Shown here in pieces: positions 1 to 8,610 of a stretch of DNA of 64,000 bases (the first letter of the stretch is position 1; every line of letters starts with the position of its first letter). The notes under the pieces were generated by a model, which had not been told where the DNA came from, ran no database searches, and worked only from the letters and a program-made list of their open reading frames with translations. The DNA is taken from positions 430,217 through 494,216 of the forward strand of contig NZ_MDKB01000001.1 in NCBI RefSeq assembly GCF_001715295.1, given 5' to 3'. This DNA comes from Streptomyces griseus. Lineage in GTDB: Bacteria; Actinomycetota; Actinomycetes; Streptomycetales; Streptomycetaceae. The position numbers were made by a program, and so were the translations under genes.

Positions 1-20
1 CGGACCCCTTCGCCGTGTCG

Positions 21-2324
21 CTATGCGCCGTACGCCTTGAAGGCGATCACGTGCGCGTGCGGTGCCCCGTGCGTCGCGTCGACCACGAGCCGCAGCGTGC
101 CGGTGCGGACGGGGCCGCCGTCCGGGGCCTTCACCGCGTGCACGCGGTGGCGGCGCCGGTTGTCCGTCACGGTCAGGAGCGTGTGCCAGGTACCGGCGGC
201 GTCGCACGTCTGGACGCGGTAGTCGCGTACGAGTTCCGGCATGACCTCGTACGGGGTGCGGTGGCGGTGCAGATTGTTGAGGTACTCGTCGACGTCGTCG
301 TCGAAGACCAGGCGGATCTCGGTGACTTCCTGCTCGTCGCGCCAGTCGAGACGGAGCCACCGGCCGCCCTCCTCCCGGCCGTCGTCCTCCCGGGCGGAGG
401 ACCACATGTGAGGGCCGCCGTAGGGACGCTGGTATCCGCCTACGGCCCGTTCGGGGTGGAACGCCCTGGTGGCGGGGGCAGCCCGGAAGGCGAAGGTCTG
501 CCTGCGGAGGCCGCGGGCCTGCCATTCGAGGACCGCTTGGCCGTCCTCCTCCGGGATGTCGTGGTCGACGCCCGCGTCCCCTTCGACCTTCCTGCGCAGG
601 GCGAGGACACCGTCGGTGCGTTCGGGGAGAAGGACCAGGGCCGTGTCGGCGCGGGCCCGGACGACGAGGATCGCGTTACGGGGGGAGTCGGGGTGGTGGT
701 CGAGGCGGGCCGTGACCCAGTGGGGGCCGCCCGGCGGGACGGCGACCGTGGTCGTGAGGAGGTGGTCGGTGGGGACCGCGTTCTCGGGCCTGCCCGTGCC
801 CCACAGTTCCACGGTGAGTTCGCGGGGCCGGCCGTCCGGGGCGCCGTGGACGAGCAGGTCGACCGTGTCGAGCGCGGGGTCGACCGGCAGCAGGAGGGCG
901 AGGTCGCGGGTCAGCGGGTACGGGGCGCCGGGCGCGTCCTGCGTGGGCTCGGCGGCCAGACGGTCCAGGCAGGACGAGGCGGTGACGCGGGCCGTACGCG
1001 CCAGGTTGCCGGGGTCCTCGTCGGCGAGTCCGATCACGGAGGCGTCCTGGCGCAGCAGGGTCCGGCGCACCAGGTCCGCCCGTTCGGTGGCGAGTTCGCG
1101 CGGCGTGAGGTCCTCGGCGACGCACAGGGCCGCGGCGGTCCCGGCTGCCTCGCCGAGCGTCGCGCAGGTGGCCATGACGCGGGTGGCCCCGAAAGCGATG
1201 TGGGTGGCGGAGATGTTGCGCCCGGCGAAGTGCAGGTTCGTGACGTTCGCCGAGTAGAGGGAGCGCAGGGGGATGTGGAAGATGCCGTCCGCGTACCGCT
1301 GGCGCGCGCCGGGCTCCTCGGCGTACATGCCCTGCACCGGGTGGAGGTCGACGGACCAGCCGCCGAAGGCGATCCGGTCCTCGAACTGGCGCTGCTGGAG
1401 GATGTCCTGCTGGGTGAGGACGTGATCGCCGAGGAAGCGGCGGTACTCGCGCTTGCCGGGGAGACTGCCGACCCATTCCAGGGTGAGGTTCGCCGCGTCC
1501 GGGAACTGGCCGGAGTTCTTGATGTGGTCCCAGATACCCATGATCACGGCCTGGAGCTCGTCGCGGATGCGCTCGTTGTCGTGGACGGTGTCGAGTTCGC
1601 CGCCCCATTCGATCCACCAGTAGTCGCAGCCGTTGTCGCCGGTGCGCAGGATGCGGTTGCGCAGGATGGGTGTGGTCGACAGGTCCTTGGCGTAGGCGGG
1701 CGGTACGAACTTCACCGGCCGGCCCGTGTCCCGGGTGTGGAAGAGGATGGTCGAGCCGAGCAGCGCCCGGTCCGCCTCGGGCGGTGCCCACGGCTCGTCG
1801 AACTCGGACCGCGCCTCACGGCCGATGCGGTAACGGGCGCCGGAGAGGTGGCCGACCAGGCCGTCTCCGGTGCAGTCGAGGAACTGGCCGGCGCGGAAGG
1901 TGATGCGGCGCTCCGAGCCCATCATCCAGCCGGTGCAGGAGTGCACCTCGCGGCTGTCGGCGGGGCCGCTCGCGTCGACCTCGCGCACGTCGGTGTTGAG
2001 GTAGAGGTCGATGTTCGGTTCGGCGCGTACGGCGTCGAGGACGACCTGGTCCCAGTAGTAGGGGTTGCCCTCGGGGTTGCGGTACTGGTTCTCGGTGTAC
2101 AACTCGCCCATGATCCCGGTCTCGCGGGCCCAACGGTGCACCCCGTGTGCGGTGGCGCCGCAGACCCAGACGCGGATCTCGCTGCTGGCGTTGCCCCCCA
2201 GAACGGGCCGGTTGTTGACCAGGGCCACGCGTCGGCCGAGCCGGGCCGCGGCGATGGCCGCGCAGGTCCCCGCCAATCCGCCGCCGATCACGGCGATGTC
2301 GTGATGGACCTCTTCTTCCCGCAC
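21..2324 (-). CDS. FAD-dependent oxidoreductase (FAD_oxidored family)
   Basis: The 767-residue protein starts with a Rossmann FAD-binding motif (VIGGGLAGTCAA, about residues 13-24). The FAD_oxidored-type region runs to about residue 470, followed by beta-rich and discoidin-like segments (about 480-767), so it is longer than the bare oxidoreductase. The GTG start at 2324 has an AAGGAGGT ribosome site at the right distance. No signal peptide is seen, so it is probably cytosolic. It diverges from a sugar ABC operon and a secreted BNR_4 protein, so oxidation of an imported sugar or uronate is a reasonable inference. Relatives are often loosely labelled xanthan lyase, which the sequence does not justify. 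Family call firm; substrate unknown. Confidence 0.85.
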   Translation of the reverse strand: MREEEVHHDIAVIGGGLAGTCAAIAAARLGRRVALVNNRPVLGGNASSEIRVWVCGATAHGVHRWARETGIMGELYTENQYRNPEGNPYYWDQVVLDAVRAEPNIDLYLNTDVREVDASGPADSREVHSCTGWMMGSERRITFRAGQFLDCTGDGLVGHLSGARYRIGREARSEFDEPWAPPEADRALLGSTILFHTRDTGRPVKFVPPAYAKDLSTTPILRNRILRTGDNGCDYWWIEWGGELDTVHDNERIRDELQAVIMGIWDHIKNSGQFPDAANLTLEWVGSLPGKREYRRFLGDHVLTQQDILQQRQFEDRIAFGGWSVDLHPVQGMYAEEPGARQRYADGIFHIPLRSLYSANVTNLHFAGRNISATHIAFGATRVMATCATLGEAAGTAAALCVAEDLTPRELATERADLVRRTLLRQDASVIGLADEDPGNLARTARVTASSCLDRLAAEPTQDAPGAPYPLTRDLALLLPVDPALDTVDLLVHGAPDGRPRELTVELWGTGRPENAVPTDHLLTTTVAVPPGGPHWVTARLDHHPDSPRNAILVVRARADTALVLLPERTDGVLALRRKVEGDAGVDHDIPEEDGQAVLEWQARGLRRQTFAFRAAPATRAFHPERAVGGYQRPYGGPHMWSSAREDDGREEGGRWLRLDWRDEQEVTEIRLVFDDDVDEYLNNLHRHRTPYEVMPELVRDYRVQTCDAAGTWHTLLTVTDNRRRHRVHAVKAPDGGPVRTGTLRLVVDATHGAPHAHVIAFKAYGA

Positions 2325-2400
2325 GGTGCGACCTCCTTGTTGTGAAGCTCGGATACTCCCCCGCCGCAGCGGAGCGGCCTCGAACGTACATCACATCCAT

Positions 2401-2425
2401 ATTGTGCAACCACTGTTCAACCAAT
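2401..2425. promoter_or_regulatory. Direct-repeat operator candidate upstream of the FAD oxidoreductase
   Basis: TGCAACCA at 2405 and TTCAACCA at 2416 lie 11 bp apart, one helical turn, flanked by ATTG and CAAT. The site is about 80 bp upstream of the oxidoreductase start in an AT-richer patch of the divergent intergenic region. The regulator is unknown. Confidence 0.35.
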
Positions 2426-2549
2426 GGGATCCCCTGTAAGTTCCGATTGCGGCCACCGACCTGGCCGTCGTGAGCCGAAGTGCAGGTTCGGGGCAGGTGG
2501 ACCGTGTTCCGTGTCCTGCACAGAATCGGTGATTCACTGACGAAAAGGG

Positions 2550-2599
2550 TTGACGCCATCGCGCGATATGGAGAACGATCCCGCATGCTGCAACTTGCA
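2550..2599 (+). promoter_or_regulatory. Promoter and operator candidate of the ABC transporter operon
   Basis: TTGACG (2550-2555) lies 18 bp from AACGAT (2574-2579), a plausible but weak sigma-70-type pair. Immediately downstream is the perfect odd-centred palindrome TGCAACTTGCA (2589-2599). A repressor site over the transcription start would fit the sugar-induced operon. The TGCAA half-site also occurs in the direct repeat near 2405. This is inference from pattern only. Confidence 0.4.
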
Positions 2600-2668
2600 T
2601 TCATCGCAGCAGGGACGGCGTTCGCGCAGGGCACCGGCGCCCCTGCCACCACCTGAGAGGACAGACCC

Positions 2669-3595
2669 ATGAGTACGGCCGCACCTCCCCAGAAGGCGCC
2701 CCCGCCCCGCGAGCGGAGCGGGGGACGGCTCTCCGACGGTGCGTTCGCCCTGCTGCTGACCGCGCCGGGCCTCGCCCTGTTCGCGGCGATCATCTTCTAC
2801 CCGCTGCTGTCGGCCCTGTTCACCGGCTTCTTCAGGCAGGATCTGCGGCTTCCGGGACGGGAGTTCGTCGGCCTGGACAACTTCACCCACTGGCTGGACG
2901 GCGACTTCCTCGCCATCCTCGAGCAGACGCTGATCTTCACCGTCGGCGCGACGCTCGTCCCCTTCGTGATCGGCTTCGCGCTCGCGCTCGCGCTGAACAC
3001 CGGACTCAAGGGCAGCGGCTTCCTGCGCGGCCTGTTCCTGTTCCCCTGGGTGATCCCGGGCGTGGTGGTGTCCTTCCTCTGGATGTGGATCTTCAACGCG
3101 AACTACGGCGTGCTCAACGGCGTCCTCATGGAGGCCGGGATCATCGACGAGTCCGTGGCCTGGCTCGGCCGGCCCGGTACCGCGATGCTCGCCGTGATCG
3201 TCACCAAGGCCTGGGCCAGCTTCCCCTGGATGATGGTGATGCTCCTGGCAGGCCTGCAGACCGTGCCCAAGGAGCTGCACGAGGCGGCCTCGATGGACGG
3301 GGCGGGATCCGTCCGGCGCTTCTTCGCCGTCACCTGGCCACAGGTCCGCGGCGTCGCCTCGATCGTGCTGCTGCTGGAGTTCATCTGGAACTTCCAGCAC
3401 TTCGACACCATCTACGTCCTCACCGGCGGCGGGCCCGCCGGCACCACCGAGACGTTCGCGACCGCCGTGTACCAGACCGCCTTCAAGGGCTTCGACATCG
3501 GCCGGGCCACCGCACTGGGCGGACTGTGGATGCTGCTCCTGCTCCTCCTCGTCGCCGTCTACCTCAGGATCACCGAGCGGAAGGGCGACGCCTGA
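2669..3595 (+). CDS. Carbohydrate ABC transporter permease (MalF/UgpA type)
   Basis: 308 residues with about six membrane segments and the inner-membrane component loop EAASMDGAGSVRRFF (near residues 206-220) that docks the ATPase. The ATG follows AGAGGACAG. The stop codon overlaps the next permease start (TGATG), showing translational coupling. No ATPase gene is present in the locus, so a shared MsiK-type ATPase encoded elsewhere is expected, as is usual for Streptomyces sugar importers. Membrane protein importing the sugar captured by the lipoprotein encoded downstream. Confidence 0.93.
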   Translation: MSTAAPPQKAPPPRERSGGRLSDGAFALLLTAPGLALFAAIIFYPLLSALFTGFFRQDLRLPGREFVGLDNFTHWLDGDFLAILEQTLIFTVGATLVPFVIGFALALALNTGLKGSGFLRGLFLFPWVIPGVVVSFLWMWIFNANYGVLNGVLMEAGIIDESVAWLGRPGTAMLAVIVTKAWASFPWMMVMLLAGLQTVPKELHEAASMDGAGSVRRFFAVTWPQVRGVASIVLLLEFIWNFQHFDTIYVLTGGGPAGTTETFATAVYQTAFKGFDIGRATALGGLWMLLLLLLVAVYLRITERKGDA

Positions 3596-4515
3596 TGACC
3601 TCCACCACTCCCACCCCCGTGTCCGCCGTCGGCCGGCCGCAGCCGTCCGCAACCCGGGCCGGACGGGGCACCCGGCGCCGTGTGCGCAAGGACCTGCTGC
3701 GTTCGCGGATCGCCGCCTGGAGTGCGGTCGTCGTCATCGGCGCCTTCGGTCTGCTGCCGGTCTACTGGCTGCTCGCCACCGCGCTGAGCACCCCCGAGTC
3801 GACCTTCCAGTTCCCGCCGAAACTGATACCCACCGACCTCACCCTCGGCAACTTCACGGCCCTGGCCGAGAACGACCAGCTGATCAAGTACATGATCAAC
3901 TCACTCATCGTGGCCTCGATCACCGCCGTGCTGAGCGTGATCGTCGCCACCTACATGGGCTACTCGTTCTCCAAGTTCCGCTACCGGGGCCGGCGCTCGC
4001 TGATGCACCTGGTGCTCGCCTCCCAGATGTTCCCCCAGGCGCTACTGCTGGTGACGCTGTACACCGTGTTCTCCAGCTTCGGCATGCTCAACACGTACAC
4101 CGCCCTGGTGCTCTCCTTCACCACGTTCACCATGCCGCTGTGCGTCTGGATGCTGAAGGGCATCTTCGACACCGTTCCGGACGCCCTGCTGGAAGCGGCG
4201 TCCATCGACGGCGCCTCCCGCTGGCGGACGCTGCACTCCATCGTGGCGCCGCTGGCCGCGCCGGGGATGATCGCCGCCGGGCTCTTCGCCTTCGTACGCG
4301 GCTGGAACGACTTCATCTTCGCGCTGACCCTGGCCGACAAGGAGAAGCAGACCTTGCCCCCCGGACTCGTCTCCACCTACATCGGCGAATTCCAGACCGC
4401 CTGGCCCCAGTTGATGGCCGCCTCGCTCGTGGTGTCGGTCCCCGTGATCGTCGCCTTCATGTTCCTGCAGCGCTACCTCGTCGGCGGCATGACCGCCGGC
4501 TCGGTCAAGAGCTGA
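3595..4515 (+). CDS. Carbohydrate ABC transporter permease (MalG/UgpE type)
   Basis: 306 residues, second half of the permease pair. The ATG at 3595 shares its A with the TGA of the preceding gene. After a basic N-terminus, membrane segments follow and the EAA loop reads EAASIDGASRWR. The C-terminal GGMTAGSVKS ending is typical of MalG-type proteins. An open frame extends upstream to 3085 but only overlaps the first permease, so the coupled ATG is the better start. It forms the heterodimeric channel with the preceding product. Confidence 0.93.
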   Translation: MTSTTPTPVSAVGRPQPSATRAGRGTRRRVRKDLLRSRIAAWSAVVVIGAFGLLPVYWLLATALSTPESTFQFPPKLIPTDLTLGNFTALAENDQLIKYMINSLIVASITAVLSVIVATYMGYSFSKFRYRGRRSLMHLVLASQMFPQALLLVTLYTVFSSFGMLNTYTALVLSFTTFTMPLCVWMLKGIFDTVPDALLEAASIDGASRWRTLHSIVAPLAAPGMIAAGLFAFVRGWNDFIFALTLADKEKQTLPPGLVSTYIGEFQTAWPQLMAASLVVSVPVIVAFMFLQRYLVGGMTAGSVKS

Positions 4516-4579
4516 ACCCGCAGGTTCGGCCGGCGCCCCCCCCGTACCTCCCCTCCCGCACACTTCCCATGGAGAGAAC

Positions 4580-5881
4580 ATGACCACCTCTGGCATCAGC
4601 CGGCGCGGCGCGCTGCGCATGCTCGGCATCGGCGCGCTCGGTGCAGCGGGCGCCGGTGTGCTCGGCGCCTGCGCGCCGTCCGGCGCCGGCTCCCCTTCCA
4701 ACGGCGGTGACCCGAAGTCCAAGAACTTCGACTTCACCTCCTGGTCGCTCAACGAGGAGGCCGCCAAACCCTCGATCGAGAAGATCATCGCGGCATGGGA
4801 GAAGGCCCAGAAGTCGACGATCCGCGCCGTCTCGTACCCGTACAACGAGTACCTGAGCCAGCTCACCCTCAAGCTGGGTGGCGGGGAGACCACGGGGGCG
4901 GTGCACCTGGACATCGCCTGGCTCGCCGCGATGGCGCAGATGGGCCGGCTGGCCGACCTCGGACCGGTGGCCGGCAAGGGCGGCTACACCGACGTGGCGC
5001 TGAAGAGCGGCACGTACGACGGCACGCAGTACGGGCTGCCGTGGAACACCGGATCGATCGGTGTGATCGCCAACGCCCACCTCCTGGAGAAGGCCGGCAT
5101 CCAGAAGCATCCCACCACCGTCGAGGAGTTCGAGGCCGCGCTGCGCGAGCTGAAGGGGCTCGGCGGCGGAGTCGTGCCGTACGCCGCCGCCACCAAGGTC
5201 GCGCAGCTCAAGGACATCTTCCCGTGGATGCAGACCTTCGGCTGCAAGCTGCTCGACGGCGGAAAGGTCACGATAGGCGACGACGCCTCGGTCGACGCGG
5301 TCACCTGGTACAAGAAGCTGCACGACGACAAGCTGATCGCCGCCGACGTGGACCGCTTCGACGCCCGCGCCCTGTTCGGGCAGGGCAAGGCCGCCTTCTA
5401 CGACGACGCGATCATCGGCAAGGGCGTGACCTCCGCCCAGTCGAAGGACAAGACGCTGGCCGACGCCATGCAGCCGATGGAGCGTCCGGTGCTCAAGGCC
5501 GGGGACACGCCGCAGGCGCTGCTGTGGGGAGGTGTGATCGCGATCGTGAAAGGCAAGGGCCAGGACGCGGCTACCGAGTTCGCGCTGCACACCACCACCG
5601 ACCGGGCCACCACCTCCGAGTACTTCGCCGCGCGCGCACTGCCGCCGTCCACCACCGCGGGTCTGGCCGCTCCCGAGGTCGCCAAGGACACCTTCACCAC
5701 GGAGTGGACCCGGAAGATCACCAGGACGGCCACCGGCAGCCCGTTCTGGCAGTTCGCGCAGAACGCCCAGATCGAGGAGGCCGTCGCCAAGCAGGTACAG
5801 GCCGTCCTCGTCGGCAAGTCGAAGCCCAAGGACGCGATGAAGCAGGCAGGCGAGGAGGCCGCCGCGCTCATCAAGCGCTGA
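4580..5881 (+). CDS. Extracellular sugar-binding lipoprotein of the ABC transporter
   Basis: 433 residues. The N-terminus carries a twin-arginine stretch (SRRGALRML) followed by a lipobox ending in LGAC, so it is probably exported and lipid-anchored outside the membrane. The rest is a family-1 solute-binding protein of normal length. The ATG is preceded by GGAGAG. It follows the two permeases by 64 bp and precedes the secreted BNR_4 protein, suggesting that it binds oligosaccharides released by that protein. The ligand cannot be told from sequence. Confidence 0.92.
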   Translation: MTTSGISRRGALRMLGIGALGAAGAGVLGACAPSGAGSPSNGGDPKSKNFDFTSWSLNEEAAKPSIEKIIAAWEKAQKSTIRAVSYPYNEYLSQLTLKLGGGETTGAVHLDIAWLAAMAQMGRLADLGPVAGKGGYTDVALKSGTYDGTQYGLPWNTGSIGVIANAHLLEKAGIQKHPTTVEEFEAALRELKGLGGGVVPYAAATKVAQLKDIFPWMQTFGCKLLDGGKVTIGDDASVDAVTWYKKLHDDKLIAADVDRFDARALFGQGKAAFYDDAIIGKGVTSAQSKDKTLADAMQPMERPVLKAGDTPQALLWGGVIAIVKGKGQDAATEFALHTTTDRATTSEYFAARALPPSTTAGLAAPEVAKDTFTTEWTRKITRTATGSPFWQFAQNAQIEEAVAKQVQAVLVGKSKPKDAMKQAGEEAAALIKR

Positions 5882-5902
5882 GGCCGAACGCCGTGGTCCG
5901 GG

Positions 5903-5930
5903 CCCGGCGAGCGCCGCACGCCTCGCCGGG
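5903..5930 (+). terminator. Stem-loop between binding-protein and BNR_4 genes
   Basis: CCCGGCGAG and CTCGCCGGG form a 9-bp stem with a 10-nt loop just after the binding-protein stop. It may be an attenuator or an RNA-stabilising hairpin, because the BNR_4 gene follows on the same strand. Confidence 0.5.
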
Positions 5931-6041
5931 TCCTGCTCCGTACCCCACCCCCGCACGACGACCCCGTCGCCGGCCGCCCCCGGGCCGGTGCCGTCCGCGT
6001 CACCTCCCACGCCCGCACCCGCACCCGCGAAGGAGCTCATC

Positions 6042-7352
6042 TTGCGACGACCCACGGTACGCCTCCGCACGTTCACCGCCTCGGCCGTGGCCCTGGCCGC
6101 TCTCCTCCTGCCCGCCCCGGCCGCCGGGGCCGAGACCGCGCAGACCACGGCAGCCGCGGCGACGGTGATCGAGAAGGTTCCGTACGCGATGGACGCGTCG
6201 AACCAGGCCGCCTGGTGGACGCCGGTCGCCACCTACAAGGGCCGCGGGCAGTACACGTACTTCGCCTTCAACGAGCCTGGCTCGACGGCCGCGACGCACC
6301 GGCCCGCCATCGCACGGCGCGACCCGGACGGGGTCTGGAGCCGGCTGCCGCTGCTGAACAGCGACGGGCAGCAGGCCGAGTTCCCCGACGACAACGGCCA
6401 CAACCAGCCGTCGATCGCCCGCGACGGCAGCGGTCGCCTGCACGTCTTCACCTCCATGCACGCCAACTCCTGGCGCTACTTCCGCACCGAGGCCCCCGGC
6501 GGCGACGTCACCGACCACGCATCCGAACTGCCCGACCAGGGCGTGGGCATCACCTACCCGGTCGTCACCACCGCCCCCAACGGCGACCTGTACCTGGCCG
6601 CCCGCGTCGGGACCGGCTCCGACCAGCGTCCCGGCAAGCTGTACCTCTGGGACAACGCCACCTCCCGCTGGAGCACCGTCGCGACCTTCGCGACCGCCCT
6701 GTACCGCTCCGTGTATCCCGACGACCTCACGGTGGACGCCTCCGGCCGCGTGCACCTCCTGTTCGAGTGGGCGAAGGCGCCCGCGACCGCGTTCCGCCAC
6801 CAGCTCTCCTACCTGGCCTACGACCCGTCGACCGCTTCCTTCACGGACAGTACGGACACGACCGTCACCACCCCGGTCACGCCCGCGACCTCCGACGTGA
6901 TCCAGGACCTCACCGCGGGAGAGGAGTGGAGCGCCGACAACGCCTACACCGGTCCCGCGGTGCAGAGCGCCAAGCTCACCCTCGACGGCGCCACCCCGAA
7001 GATCGCCTACCGCTACCGCTCGGCGGACAGCGGTGGTCACTTCCGGGTGTACTACGCCTATCCGAGCGGTGGCGGCTGGGTCCGCAAGACCGTGTACGCC
7101 GGCGGGCAGACCGCGGCCGCCCTCGGCATCACCTGGGACGAGACCGACACCAAGCGGGTCTACTACGTGACCACCTCGGGCACCGACCGGGTCTTCTCCG
7201 CGACCCAGTCGGCGGACGGGGCCTGGACCGCGCAGTCCGCCGCACCGGGCGTGAGCGCGGACCGGCTGGCGGTGCGACGGAACTCGGACGGTCAGGATGT
7301 GCTCTACCTGCCGGACACCGCGCACAACTCCTTGTATTACGGGATTCGTTGA
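6042..7352 (+). CDS. Secreted BNR_4 beta-propeller protein, candidate polysaccharide lyase
   Basis: 436 residues from a TTG start chosen because AAGGAG lies 6 bp upstream; an ATG at 5988 lacks such a site. An arginine-led signal peptide ending near PAAGAETA precedes a BNR_4-type domain with repeated blades (HNQPSIARDGSGRLHVF, about 122-138; YPVVTTAPNGDLYLAAR, about 169-185). BNR_4 proteins include beta-propeller lyases acting on ulvan or on rhamnose-glucuronate linkages. With the ABC importer and FAD oxidoreductase beside it, a uronate-containing glycan is a good guess. The exact family and the catalytic His/Tyr residues were not established. Confidence 0.8.
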   Translation: MRRPTVRLRTFTASAVALAALLLPAPAAGAETAQTTAAAATVIEKVPYAMDASNQAAWWTPVATYKGRGQYTYFAFNEPGSTAATHRPAIARRDPDGVWSRLPLLNSDGQQAEFPDDNGHNQPSIARDGSGRLHVFTSMHANSWRYFRTEAPGGDVTDHASELPDQGVGITYPVVTTAPNGDLYLAARVGTGSDQRPGKLYLWDNATSRWSTVATFATALYRSVYPDDLTVDASGRVHLLFEWAKAPATAFRHQLSYLAYDPSTASFTDSTDTTVTTPVTPATSDVIQDLTAGEEWSADNAYTGPAVQSAKLTLDGATPKIAYRYRSADSGGHFRVYYAYPSGGGWVRKTVYAGGQTAAALGITWDETDTKRVYYVTTSGTDRVFSATQSADGAWTAQSAAPGVSADRLAVRRNSDGQDVLYLPDTAHNSLYYGIR

Positions 7353-7382
7353 CAGCCCAGGACCCGGGAGCTGGTCAAGGCT

Positions 7383-7428
7383 CCGGCCCGTGGTCTGCGG
7401 CACATCATTGCCGCAGACCACGGGCCGG
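7383..7428 (+). terminator. Strong perfect stem-loop after the BNR_4 gene
   Basis: Two perfect 20-bp arms (7383-7402 and 7409-7428) flank a 6-nt CATCAT loop. It ends the rightward operon and could also stop leftward transcription from the immunity-like gene. Confidence 0.9.
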
Positions 7429-7466
7429 TCGCTTGACGACGCTCTGCGGGTGCTCGACCTGTCAGT

Positions 7467-7766
7467 TCAGAAGAGGTCGAGCTCTGCAGACTCGACTGCA
7501 CCCAGTAGTCGGCATTCTCCGGTCTTTCCGTCAACGCGCAGGTAGCCCGTACCCACAGCCATGTCCCGGGGGTCTCCGTCACGGAGATAGGCAGCTGACT
7601 GGCAGTCGAAATAGAAGTCGCCTCCCACGTGGGCGCTTTCCCCTTCGACGAGCGCGAGGGCCATGCCTTCGTGGCTGACCTGCTGGTCCAGGAAGTTCTG
7701 GGCCAGCACGGCAGCGTCTTCGACGTTCAGCATCAGTCTGTCCTCAGGAGAGAGAAGTTCCGCCAT
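7467..7766 (-). CDS. YrhB/Imm35-like immunity protein
   Basis: 99 residues, ATG at 7766. The C-terminal half has the pattern seen in YrhB/Imm35-type immunity proteins: an FYF strand, then TGYLRVDGKTGECRLLG and an acidic tail. The start lies inside the end of an upstream reading frame that encodes the last part of a papain-fold (Tox-PL type) toxin, which supports the assignment. It would protect the cell from that effector. The toxin is now truncated, so this gene is an orphan. The match is from family memory and is moderate. Confidence 0.65.
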   Translation of the reverse strand: MAELLSPEDRLMLNVEDAAVLAQNFLDQQVSHEGMALALVEGESAHVGGDFYFDCQSAAYLRDGDPRDMAVGTGYLRVDGKTGECRLLGAVESAELDLF

Positions 7767-7881
7767 GGCGAGAGGCGGGCATGTCCTGTCCGACCGTCCA
7801 GGAACACGACCTCTCCTTCGACGTTCACCACATTGAAGACATGGGCGAGTCTGCCCTTATGCCCCATGACGATACCTCTAG
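7733..7881 (-). pseudogene. C-terminal fragment of a Tox-PL (papain-fold) polymorphic toxin
   Basis: About 48 codons remain, ending in TGA at 7733. They contain HVFNVVNVEGEVVFLDGRTG, the His- and Asp-bearing end of the Tox-PL fold, where family members usually have GHxFN and LDGQxG. The frame is cut at a CTAG at 7878 where IS5-type sequence begins, and a stop lies in frame just beyond, so the Cys-containing part and any secretion domains are gone. The 34-nt overlap with the immunity-like gene in another frame is what an intact toxin-immunity pair would show. It should be non-functional. Confidence 0.6.
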
Positions 7882-8137
7882 TGCCGTCCCCCTGCGGTTT
7901 TGATCTGATTCACGATGCCGGAGATGGTTTTCAAATGTCCAGGAAGAGACTGGTCGCTCTGCTGATCTGCGAGAATGCTGACCGCCAGCCGCTGACCTGC
8001 GGATCTGGCCTTTCGGCTGTTTCGCGCTCGTGCCCCTTGATGTAGCTGAAAGTCCCAGAAAAGTCCCAGGGTTCCTGCCGCCCACGACCCGTTCTCCGGG
8101 CTGCACGCGGGCCTTGGCTCTGAGCCGTCACCGGAAT

Positions 8138-8159
8138 CTGTCAAACGAACGTTTGACAG
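8138..8159. promoter_or_regulatory. 22-bp perfect inverted repeat inside IS debris
   Basis: CTGTCAAACG and CGTTTGACAG flank a central AA. The shape resembles a TetR-type operator, but no regulator gene or intact promoter target is nearby. It may be a stranded operator or a transposon-derived hairpin. Confidence 0.35.
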
Positions 8160-8379
8160 ACCCCCACTGCGCGTTCGTCATGTCCGAGGTGCAGTGCTGC
8201 TTCCGGCCAGGCCGGTCCGGCAGCGTTCCCGTACAGCAGGCGTTCTGCAACAACTTCCGGCAGCGATGTAGGACCAGGGGCATGAGGTGCCCGTGGAGGG
8301 TTGCAGATGGAACATGCTCGTTCCCGCTCAGCTCAGCTCTGCGTACGAAGCGATTCGAAGAAATCATCGATCTCCAAAA

Positions 8380-8610
8380 TTTCCGCATCGCTGAGACGCT
8401 AGCGGCGGTCGCGCTGACCAGCAGCAACAGACCGAGAGTGTCGACAACGATGCTGCGCTTGCGGCCCACGATCTTCTTGCCGGCATCCGTGCCCTGGGTG
8501 TCAGTGGGGACACTGGCTGCGGTCTTCGCGCTCTGCGTGTCGATCACGCAGGCGGTGGGCTCGGCGGTGCGTCCTGGAAGTAGCCGAACACGGTGGTGTG
8601 CGGCGGCCGT
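8380..8610 (-). pseudogene. IS5-family transposase core fragment
   Basis: The minus strand reads PPHTTVFGYFQ in one frame, then shifts to GRTAEPTACVIDTQ and DAGKKIVGRKRSIVVDTLG, the region around the first catalytic Asp of IS5-type DDE transposases. The frame change and the abrupt join show a deletion plus frameshift. The sequence after TAASV no longer resembles the family. It cannot encode an active transposase. Confidence 0.75.

Noticed and set aside
15..2345. A 776-codon rightward frame opposite the FAD oxidoreductase
   Set aside because: Mirror of a real gene, with no ribosome site or domain.
6000..7421. A 473-codon leftward frame opposite the BNR_4 gene
   Set aside because: Shadow of the secreted propeller gene, which has a signal peptide and ribosome site on the plus strand.
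7878..8144. An 88-codon leftward frame ending at the IS border
   Set aside because: It carries no recognisable family motif and lies inside IS debris.
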